A DNA stretch of 64,000 nt from assembly GCA_017561205.1 (NCBI GenBank), contig JAFZDL010000025.1:1-64000 (forward strand), given 5' to 3'. The first letter of the stretch is position 1, and each line of letters begins with the position of its first letter. This DNA comes from Oscillospiraceae bacterium. GTDB lineage: Bacteria; Bacillota; Clostridia; Oscillospirales; Oscillospiraceae. A program made the translations under genes and the position numbers. The notes under the pieces are model-generated. The model had not been told where the DNA came from and ran no database searches. It saw only the letters and a list, made by a program, of their open reading frames with translations. Positions 42,360 through 49,361 of this stretch are shown here, in pieces.

Positions 42360-43556
42360 ATGGACATCACCATACTGCCTGGTACCTTAAGTGGTACTGT
42401 CCGGGCAATCCCCTCAAAATCCCAAGCCCACAGGCTGATGATCTGCGCTGCCTTTTCTGACAGCCAGACTATCCTTGAATGCCTGCAAACCAACGCGGAT
42501 ATTGAAGCCACCGCCCGTTGCTTGAATGCCCTTGGTGCAGACATCAAGCGAACCGATAACGGATACGTAGTCAATCCTGTCCAGGATATCCCGCTTAGGG
42601 CCGTGTTGGACTGTGGTGAAAGCGGTTCTACACTGCGATTTCTATTGCCAGTAGCCTGTGCTTTGGGAGTGGAAGCTACTTTCCAAATGCAAGGCCGTCT
42701 TCCCTATCGGCCACTGTCGCCAATGTGGGAAGAGTTGGAGCGAATGGGTTGCAGTTTGACCCGTCCTACTGAAGCTACAATCCTCACAAGCGGCAAATTG
42801 CAGTCCGGTGAATTTTCCCTCAGCGGAAAAGTTTCCAGCCAGTTTATAACAGGACTGCTCTTTGCCACAGCATTACTGGACGGAGCAAGTCAGATCACCA
42901 TCACCGATGCTTTGGAGTCCAAATCCTACGTAGATATGACACAGCTGGCTCTGAAAATTTTCGGTGTTGATACAGACAACTACTGTGTCAAAGGAAACTT
43001 CCCTTTCCGATCTCCCGGAAAACTCACGGTAGAGGGTGATTGGAGCAATGGAGCTTTTTGGCTGGCTGCGCAGGCTCTTGCCAATCCCCTTTCCGTCACC
43101 AACCTTGATCCAAATTCTCCCCAAGGTGACAGGGTATCTGCTAAAATTCTTGCAGATTTAGAAGAAAACATTACTATTTCCGCTGCTGACATTCCCGATT
43201 TGGTGCCGATTTTAGCTGTAGTTGCCGGTGCAAAAAAGGGAGCGGTCTTTACGGATATCGCCCGTCTGCGGCTAAAAGAATCTGACCGGGTAGCATCTGT
43301 ATGCAATATGCTGAATGCTTTGGGTGTGAATGCTTTTGCGGATGAAAATACTTTGACAGTACAACCCGGCAAATATCGCAGTTGCACCATAGATGCAGTA
43401 AACGACCACCGCATTGCAATGTCTGCTGCCATCGCAGCAACCATTGCAGACGGACCTGTAACCATCTTAGGTGCAGAATGCGTGTCTAAATCCTATCCTG
43501 CTTTTTGGCAGGTATACAAAGCGTTAGGAGGCAAATATGAGCAGCACATACGGTGA
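42360..43556 (+). CDS. aroA: 3-phosphoshikimate 1-carboxyvinyltransferase (EPSP synthase)
   Basis: The 398-aa protein has PGTLSGTVRAIPSKSQAHRLMICAAF, CGESGSTLRFLLPVACALG, QMQGRLPYRPLSPM, SSQFITGLLFATALL, RLRLKESDRVASVC and NDHRIAMSAAIAATI, the two-domain EPSPS signature. It transfers enolpyruvate from PEP to shikimate-3-phosphate. I chose ATG 42360 (AAGG 9 nt upstream), one base after aroB; an in-frame codon at 42342 would lie inside aroB. It overlaps aroC by 20 nt. Confidence 0.96.
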   Translation: MDITILPGTLSGTVRAIPSKSQAHRLMICAAFSDSQTILECLQTNADIEATARCLNALGADIKRTDNGYVVNPVQDIPLRAVLDCGESGSTLRFLLPVACALGVEATFQMQGRLPYRPLSPMWEELERMGCSLTRPTEATILTSGKLQSGEFSLSGKVSSQFITGLLFATALLDGASQITITDALESKSYVDMTQLALKIFGVDTDNYCVKGNFPFRSPGKLTVEGDWSNGAFWLAAQALANPLSVTNLDPNSPQGDRVSAKILADLEENITISAADIPDLVPILAVVAGAKKGAVFTDIARLRLKESDRVASVCNMLNALGVNAFADENTLTVQPGKYRSCTIDAVNDHRIAMSAAIAATIADGPVTILGAECVSKSYPAFWQVYKALGGKYEQHIR

Positions 43557-44622
43557 AAAGCTGAAGCTTTCTATATTTGGACAATCCCATGGTCCCGCCA
43601 TTGGTATGACCATGGACGGAATCCCCGCAGGTCTTCCTGTTGATTTTGAGGCATTAAACACTTTTATGGCGCGACGGGCACCCGGCCAGGGAAGTTTTGC
43701 TACCTCCCGAAAAGAAGCCGACCAGCCGGAATTTCTCTCCGGAGTTGTCGACGGCTTCACCTGTGGTGCGCCGCTTTCTGCCATTATTCGCAACACAAAT
43801 ATCCGCTCCGGGGATTACAGCAACCTGAAAGACTGTCCCCGACCCGGTCATGCAGACTTCCCTGCACAAATGAAATACAAAGGCTATCAAGATGTTGCCG
43901 GCGGCGGACATTTCTCCGGTCGTCTTACCGCACCTTTATGTATCGCCGGCGGTCTATGTAAACAGTGGTTGGAACATATGGGCATTCGCATCGGCGCTCA
44001 CATCAGTTCTGTTGCAGGAATTTCTGATATATCCTTTGATTGGATTTCTCCGGATTTAACCGCTTTGCAAAATGGATTCCCTGTATTGAATGCCACTGCC
44101 GGCAAGCAGATGCTTTCAGAGATTGATAAAGCGAAAGCCGAGGGTGATAGCGTAGGCGGTACCATTGAATGCGCCATTACCGGCCTGCCTGCCGGATTGG
44201 GTGAACCTATGTTTGGCGGTATGGAAAGCAAGCTTTCGCAAATCATTTACGGCGTTCCTGCTGTGAAAGGGCTGGAATTTGGCTCCGGTTTTGCCGGCAG
44301 CGATCTTCGTGGCAGCCAAAATAACGATCCCTACACTGTGACAGATAACAAGATCACAACCATTACTAACAATGCCGGCGGCATTTTGGGTGGCATCACC
44401 ACCGGCATGCCCCTCATTTTCAAGGTCGCCATCAAACCAACCCCGTCTATCTCCCGGCAGCAGCAATCTGTAAGCCTGGGACGTATGGAGCAGCAGGAAC
44501 TGTCTGTGCAGGGCCGTCACGACCCTTGTATTGTACCCCGGGCAGTCCCGGTCATCGAGGCTGCAGCAGCTATTGCCATTTTTGATATGTACTTGCTTGA
44601 CAGCAAGCTTTGGGAGGAATAA
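43537..44622 (+). CDS. aroC: Chorismate synthase
   Basis: The 361-aa enzyme starts YGEKLKLSIFGQSHGPAIGMTMDGIPAGLP. It has RRAPGQGSFATSRKEAD, FTCGAPLSAIIRNTN, RPGHADFPAQMKYKGYQDVAGGGHFSGRLTAPLCIAG and a C-terminal RHDPCIVPRAVPVIEAAAAIAI. Using reduced FMN, it eliminates phosphate from EPSP to make chorismate. GGAGG inside the end of aroA precedes ATG 43537. The protein is about as long as the family norm, and all active-site segments are intact. Confidence 0.97.
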   Translation: MSSTYGEKLKLSIFGQSHGPAIGMTMDGIPAGLPVDFEALNTFMARRAPGQGSFATSRKEADQPEFLSGVVDGFTCGAPLSAIIRNTNIRSGDYSNLKDCPRPGHADFPAQMKYKGYQDVAGGGHFSGRLTAPLCIAGGLCKQWLEHMGIRIGAHISSVAGISDISFDWISPDLTALQNGFPVLNATAGKQMLSEIDKAKAEGDSVGGTIECAITGLPAGLGEPMFGGMESKLSQIIYGVPAVKGLEFGSGFAGSDLRGSQNNDPYTVTDNKITTITNNAGGILGGITTGMPLIFKVAIKPTPSISRQQQSVSLGRMEQQELSVQGRHDPCIVPRAVPVIEAAAAIAIFDMYLLDSKLWEE

Positions 44623-44624
44623 CA

Positions 44625-45767
44625 ATGGATTTGAAAGATATCAGAACACAAATCGACGCTGTTGATGACAAGCTTGTTCAGCTTTTCGTCAAGCGCATGA
44701 ATTTATCCGCACAGGTCGCAGATTACAAAAAGGCAAATAATATGCCGATTTATGTACCGGCCCGCGAACGGGAGATCTTGCAGGATGTGGCTGAAAAAGC
44801 CGGTCCGGAAATGGCAAATTATACGCGGGTACTTTACTCTATGCTCTTTGAGCTGAGCAGAAGCTATCAAAGCAAGCGAAACTCTGAGATTACTCCCTTA
44901 TATCAAAATATCACTGCATCTATCGACAAAACTGAGAAACTCTTCCCCCAGGCGCCTATGGTCGCTTGCCAAGGCGTAGAAGGCGCTTATTCTCAAATCG
45001 CCTGTGAGAAGATCTTCAAATCACCGATGATTATGTATTTCAAGAACTTTGACGGTGTTTTCAATGCCATTGAACAGGGTCTTTGCCAGTACGGCATTCT
45101 GCCCATTGAAAACTCCACTGCCGGTTCTGTGAAGAAGGTCTACGACCTGATGATTCATCATAATTTCTCTATTGTGCGTACCTTCCGCATGAAGGTGGAT
45201 CATAATCTGATTGCTCTGCCCGGCGCTAAGCTGTCTGATATTAAGGAGATTTATTCCCATGAGCAGGCCATTAGCCAATGCGGTGATTTCCTAAAAACCA
45301 TGCCTGGTGTGAAAGTAATTCCTGTTGAGAATACCGCCGTTGCTGCCGATACCGTTGCCAAGTCCGAGAGAACGGATATTGCTGCCATTGCCAGCCACGC
45401 CTGTGAAGAGCTCTATGGACTCAAAAGTCTGGCTGATTCTGTACAGGACGAGGGAAATAATCGCACCCGGTTTATCTGCATCAGCAAGAATTTGGAGATT
45501 TATCCCGGCGCTGATAAGACCAGCATTATGATGATCCTGCCCCATAAGCCCGGCGCACTTTACAAGGTACTTGCTCGTATGTACGTGCTGGGTATCAATG
45601 TTTTAAAACTGGAATCCCGCCCCTTGCCCGATAAGGACTTTGAGTTTATGTTCTATTTTGATCTGGAAACCTCCATCTATTCCGAGGAGTTTGTCCAGCT
45701 GATGTGCGAATTGGACGATCTTTGCGAAGAATTTAAGTATCTTGGAAGCTATACCGAGGTGGTATAA
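44625..45767 (+). CDS. pheA: Bifunctional chorismate mutase / prephenate dehydratase
   Basis: The 380-aa P-protein has three parts. An AroQ-type chorismate mutase comes first (about 1-85; DLKDIRTQIDAVDDKLVQLFVKRMNLSAQVADYKK). Prephenate dehydratase follows (about 105-285; ACQGVEGAYSQIACEK, PIENSTAGSVKKVYDLM, NNRTRFICIS with the TRF motif). An ACT domain ends the protein (about 295-375; LPHKPGALYKVLARM, KLESRPLPDKDFEFMFYFDL). It makes prephenate and then phenylpyruvate, with Phe feedback through ACT. Its mutase also supplies TyrA. ATG 44625 has GGAGG at 6-7 nt; aroE starts at the base after its stop. Confidence 0.96.
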   Translation: MDLKDIRTQIDAVDDKLVQLFVKRMNLSAQVADYKKANNMPIYVPAREREILQDVAEKAGPEMANYTRVLYSMLFELSRSYQSKRNSEITPLYQNITASIDKTEKLFPQAPMVACQGVEGAYSQIACEKIFKSPMIMYFKNFDGVFNAIEQGLCQYGILPIENSTAGSVKKVYDLMIHHNFSIVRTFRMKVDHNLIALPGAKLSDIKEIYSHEQAISQCGDFLKTMPGVKVIPVENTAVAADTVAKSERTDIAAIASHACEELYGLKSLADSVQDEGNNRTRFICISKNLEIYPGADKTSIMMILPHKPGALYKVLARMYVLGINVLKLESRPLPDKDFEFMFYFDLETSIYSEEFVQLMCELDDLCEEFKYLGSYTEVV

Positions 45768-46991
45768 ATGAAATGCGGATTACTGGGCAGAACCCTTGGC
45801 CACAGCTATTCCCCTCAAATTCACAGTTATTTGGGGGATTACCCCTATACCCTCTTTGAGAAAGAACCGGAGGATGTGGGAAGTTTCCTGCAAAACTGTG
45901 ACTTTACGGCAATCAATGTAACAATCCCATACAAGAAGGATGTTATGCCTTACTGCGCCGAGCTGACAGATTGCGCTAACAAAATGTGTGCTGTAAACAC
46001 CATCATTCGCCGCAAAGATGGCTCCTTGATCGGACATAATACCGATTACTTCGGTCTGCATTACACCTTTGACCGCATGGGTCTTTCTCTGAATGGAAAG
46101 AAAGTGTTGGTGCTGGGCAGTGGTGGTGCATCTGTCACAACAGTGATCGTCTTAAAGGAGCTGGGCGCAAATGTAGTAATTATCTCCCGCACCGGTGAGA
46201 ACAATTATACCAATTTGCATCTGCACAAAGACGCTACAGCCATTGTAAACACCACTCCGGTGGGTATGTACCCCAATGCAGGTATTTCCCCTGTGGACTT
46301 GGATATGTTCCCAAACTTAGAGGGTGTGCTGGATATTATCTACAACCCATCCAGAACAAAGCTTTTACTGGACGCAGCCGCAAGGAATATTCCCTGTGAA
46401 AACGGACTGTGGATGCTGGTTGCCCAGGCAAAAGAAGCTGCCGAATGGTTTACAGGCACAAAAATCAGCGATGATATCATTCCTGAAATCTATGACAAAA
46501 TGTGTAATCGAATGGAGAACATCGTGCTGGTCGGAATGCCCGGTTGCGGTAAATCCACCATTGGCAAGCTACTTGCCCAAGAACTGAACCGGGAATTTGT
46601 AGATGCTGACGCAGAGATTGTAAAAGAAGCAGGAATGTCGATTCCGGAAATCTTTGAGAAGTATGGCGAAGAAGGATTCCGCAAAATCGAAACCCAGGTC
46701 CTTACCAAATTGGGCCAGAGATCGTGTCTTGTAATTGCCACCGGTGGCGGCTGTGTCACAAGAGCAGAAAACTATCCCCTTTTACATCAAAACGGCGCGA
46801 TTTATTGGATCAAGCGGGATATCACTTCCCTGCCCACTGATGGAAGACCCCTTTCTCAGTCCGGAAAACTTGAGCAAATGTATAAGGTCCGCAAACCTTT
46901 ATATGAACATTTCGCAGACTGTGCTGTATCTAACGACACAAGCCCAGATGATGCGGTTGCAAAGATCTTGAAAGGACGTAATAACAAATGA
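45768..46991 (+). CDS. aroE-aroK: Shikimate dehydrogenase - shikimate kinase fusion
   Basis: One 407-aa polypeptide holds two enzymes. Residues 1-245 are AroE: GRTLGHSYSPQIHSYL (shikimate-binding Ser), NVTIPYK with catalytic Lys56, GHNTDYFG with Asp93, GSGGASVTTV and NTTPVGMYPN. Residues 249-407 are AroK: Walker A GMPGCGKST (256-264), FVDADAEIV, FRKIETQVL, ATGGGCVT and the lid GRPLSQSGK. It reduces dehydroshikimate, then phosphorylates shikimate, two consecutive steps. The AroE half is slightly short (typical about 270-290). A Met at 249 could allow separate kinase expression but has no good SD. It overlaps aroQ by 4 nt. Confidence 0.95.
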   Translation: MKCGLLGRTLGHSYSPQIHSYLGDYPYTLFEKEPEDVGSFLQNCDFTAINVTIPYKKDVMPYCAELTDCANKMCAVNTIIRRKDGSLIGHNTDYFGLHYTFDRMGLSLNGKKVLVLGSGGASVTTVIVLKELGANVVIISRTGENNYTNLHLHKDATAIVNTTPVGMYPNAGISPVDLDMFPNLEGVLDIIYNPSRTKLLLDAAARNIPCENGLWMLVAQAKEAAEWFTGTKISDDIIPEIYDKMCNRMENIVLVGMPGCGKSTIGKLLAQELNREFVDADAEIVKEAGMSIPEIFEKYGEEGFRKIETQVLTKLGQRSCLVIATGGGCVTRAENYPLLHQNGAIYWIKRDITSLPTDGRPLSQSGKLEQMYKVRKPLYEHFADCAVSNDTSPDDAVAKILKGRNNK

Positions 46992-47422
46992 AAATCTTAG
47001 TATTGAACGGCCCTAATATCAATATGCTTGGTATTCGGGAACCCGGTATTTACGGTAAGCAAACTTTTGCTGATCTTTTGGATTTGATCAATAAGACCGC
47101 TGAGGAAACCGGCATTGTCATTGAGCAGTATCAGTCTAATCACGAAGGGGATCTTGTAGACAAGATCCAGGCTACTTACGAGAATTACGATGGTATCGTT
47201 ATCAATCCGGCAGCCTATACCCACACCTCCGTTGCCATCTTGGATGCGCTAAAATCCGTATCTATTCCCGCTGTGGAAGTACACATCTCCGACGTAGATT
47301 CCCGGGAATCGTTCCGTCAGATTTCTTATGCGGGCATGTACTGCGAAAAGACAATCAAAGGACAGGGTCTTGACGGCTACCGTCAAGCAATCGCTTATCT
47401 TGTTGAAAAATACGGCAACTGA
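46988..47422 (+). CDS. aroQ: 3-dehydroquinate dehydratase, type II
   Basis: The 144-aa enzyme has the full type II signature: ILVLNGPNINMLGIREPGIYGKQTF (catalytic Tyr in GIYG), YQSNHEGDLVDKIQ, IVINPAAYTHTSVAI, EVHISDVDSRESFRQ and a final GYRQAIAYL. It dehydrates 3-dehydroquinate to 3-dehydroshikimate. ATGA couples it to the aroEK fusion. It is the last gene of the operon, followed by a strong terminator; with it the window contains all seven activities from PEP plus E4P to chorismate. Confidence 0.97.
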   Translation: MKILVLNGPNINMLGIREPGIYGKQTFADLLDLINKTAEETGIVIEQYQSNHEGDLVDKIQATYENYDGIVINPAAYTHTSVAILDALKSVSIPAVEVHISDVDSRESFRQISYAGMYCEKTIKGQGLDGYRQAIAYLVEKYGN

Positions 47423-47457
47423 AAAACACCCATCGGTTGATACCGATGGGTGTTTTT
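47422..47457. terminator. Bidirectional terminator after aroQ
   Basis: A perfect 16-bp stem, 47422-47437 with 47442-47457, has loop TGAT. A5 and T5 feet let it serve aroQ and the convergent GNAT gene. Confidence 0.95.
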
Positions 47458-47905
47458 ATAGACAGATACGTAACGTATTACTGTATTGGGTCACAGTTCC
47501 GTCAAGATAGGTAGCAAAATCAGAGATGACCTCAAATCCGCATTTTTTATGTAACAAAAGGGATGCTCTGTTGCGTTTTTCAACGTGAGAGTAAACATAC
47601 TTATAATCCGCAGCTCGCAAATGATCCAAAAAATGCATCAAAAGGTTGTATGCATATCCCTTTCTCCGTTCATTAGGCGCTGTTTCCAGGGAATGTAATA
47701 ACACTCCATCTTGGCAACGCTCCAATCGCACCGCTGCTTTGTACTTAGAAGCCTCTACCCATATGGCATAAACCGCATCCTTCTGACAAAAGAAATCTTC
47801 ACGAAGGTAGGATAAGAAATCCAATTCATCCCAATTATGTTCCTTATATATAGCAAGCAACTGCTCTGAATCAAGCTCCGTCATCGTGTAGATTAGTTTC
47901 AGCAT
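47456..47905 (-). CDS. GNAT-family N-acetyltransferase
   Basis: The 149-aa protein has the acetyl-CoA site LHSLETAPNERRKGYAYNLLMHFLDHL (R-x-x-G-x-A) and VEKRNRASLLLHKKCGFEVISDFATYLDGT at the C-terminus, the usual end of a GNAT fold. The substrate is unknown. ATG 47905 starts 2 nt after the tsaD stop with GGTGA in the tsaD end, so it looks like the last gene of the cysS operon. A longer frame to 47947 would lie within tsaD and has no SD. Confidence 0.85.
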   Translation of the reverse strand: MLKLIYTMTELDSEQLLAIYKEHNWDELDFLSYLREDFFCQKDAVYAIWVEASKYKAAVRLERCQDGVLLHSLETAPNERRKGYAYNLLMHFLDHLRAADYKYVYSHVEKRNRASLLLHKKCGFEVISDFATYLDGTVTQYSNTLRICL

Positions 47906-47906
47906 A

Positions 47907-48923
47907 TTAAATTGTTTCACCGATAATGGATTTGGTTGCAAAGGCATTCAAGGACATATCAGCCACATTGCCGGCTAAATACTCATAATATCCCTGTGCG
48001 CCAATCATAGCAGCGTTGTCGCCGCACAAGGAAAGAGGAGGTAAATATACCTCAGCGCCCAATTTCTCAGCCGCATAAAGAATATCTCTTCGAATGCGGG
48101 AATTGGCGGCTACACCACCGGCAACGGCTAATTTCTTGTAGCCGGTTTGCTCCAGAGCCATTACAACACGAGGCACCAAAGTGTCGGAAACTGCGCTACA
48201 GAAGGATGCGCATAAGCTGTTTATATCCAGCTCCTCTCCAACCTGCTCATTATGGTGAATGAGATTCAGCGCAGCGGTTTTCAGGCCTGAAAAACTCATA
48301 TCATAGGGATTTACACCGGGCTTGGAGCGGGGCAAGGTATATTTTGTATCGTCACCGGTGGAAGCCGCTTTATCCAATGCTGCGCCACCGGGGTACGGCA
48401 TGCCCAATACGCGACCCACCTTGTCAAAGCACTCACCTGCTGCATCGTCCAAAGTAGTTCCTAGGATTTCCATTTTTGTATAGTCTTGCACATCCACAAT
48501 CATCGTATGACCACCGGAAACAACCAAACACAAAAAAGGAGGTTTCAGTTCCGGATAAGCAATATAGTTCGCGGCAATATGACCACGGATATGATGAACA
48601 GGAATCAGGGGCTTATTCAGCGCCATAGCTGCCGCCTTGGCAAAGTTGACGCCCACCAAAACTGCCCCGATCAAACCGGGCGCATAGGTTACAGCAATAG
48701 CGTCAATATCCTGCCTGGAAAGACCTGTTTTTGCAAGGGCTTGATCCGCCAGGCCATAGATTGCCTCAATGTGCATCCGGGATGCAATCTCCGGCACAAC
48801 ACCGCCATAGATACGGTGCAGGTCTACCTGAGATGCTATACAGTCTGTTAAAACCTTACGACCATCCTGAACGATGGCAACAGCGGTTTCATCACAGGAA
48901 GATTCAACTGCCAGGATATTCAC
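47907..48923 (-). CDS. tsaD: tRNA N6-threonylcarbamoyladenosine transferase TsaD
   Basis: The 338-aa ASKHA-fold protein starts ILAVESSCDETAVAIVQDG. It has VPEIASRMHIEAI, VGVNFAKAAAMALNKPLIPVHHIRGHIAANY (metal His pair), LVVSGGHTMIVDV, DDAAGECFDKVGR and AVAGGVAANSRIR. With TsaB/TsaE it installs t6A37 on ANN-decoding tRNAs. The start is GTG 48923 with AAGGAG 9 nt upstream. It abuts rimI. Unlike many genomes, tsaB and tsaE are not alongside; polA and cysS precede instead. Confidence 0.96.
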   Translation of the reverse strand: MNILAVESSCDETAVAIVQDGRKVLTDCIASQVDLHRIYGGVVPEIASRMHIEAIYGLADQALAKTGLSRQDIDAIAVTYAPGLIGAVLVGVNFAKAAAMALNKPLIPVHHIRGHIAANYIAYPELKPPFLCLVVSGGHTMIVDVQDYTKMEILGTTLDDAAGECFDKVGRVLGMPYPGGAALDKAASTGDDTKYTLPRSKPGVNPYDMSFSGLKTAALNLIHHNEQVGEELDINSLCASFCSAVSDTLVPRVVMALEQTGYKKLAVAGGVAANSRIRRDILYAAEKLGAEVYLPPLSLCGDNAAMIGAQGYYEYLAGNVADMSLNAFATKSIIGETI

Positions 48924-49361
48924 TTAAATCAGCTCCTTTCTCAAAATCAGCGCATCCTCACGAGGATTATGATAATACTTCGGACGACACCCAACCAGTT
49001 CAAAGCCCAGACTCTTATATAGCGCAATGGCGGGCGCATTGGAAACACGAACCTCAAGCAGCAAAGCAATCACCTTGTTTTCTCGCAAATACTCAACAAG
49101 AGCTTCTACCAAAGCCTGTCCAATGCCCTGTCGCCGATAATCCGGCGATACAGCAAGGTTCATCATATCCGATGCATCCAGTACTGTCTGAGAACCCACA
49201 TAGCCAGCAACCACACCGTCTACTTCAGCAACCAACCAATAGGATAAGGGATTCGCAACCTCAGACGCGATGCTGTTTTCACTCCAGGGATCGGAAAAAC
49301 ACAGTCTTTCCAACTCTGCAATTGCAGAAACATCCCCTAAATTCATTTTTCTGATAATCAT
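48924..49361 (-). CDS. rimI: Ribosomal protein S18 alanine N-acetyltransferase RimI
   Basis: The 145-aa GNAT enzyme has RKMNLGDVSAIAELERLCFSDPWSENSI, the RimI-specific start. The acetyl-CoA motif AVSPDYRRQGIGQALVEALVEYL, LEVRVSNAPAIALYKSLGFE and a final REDALILRK follow. It acetylates the N-terminus of S18 and possibly other proteins. It abuts polA upstream, with GAGG near the polA end as SD, and tsaD downstream; rimI-tsaD pairing is common and supports the name. Confidence 0.93.
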   Translation of the reverse strand: MIIRKMNLGDVSAIAELERLCFSDPWSENSIASEVANPLSYWLVAEVDGVVAGYVGSQTVLDASDMMNLAVSPDYRRQGIGQALVEALVEYLRENKVIALLLEVRVSNAPAIALYKSLGFELVGCRPKYYHNPREDALILRKELI

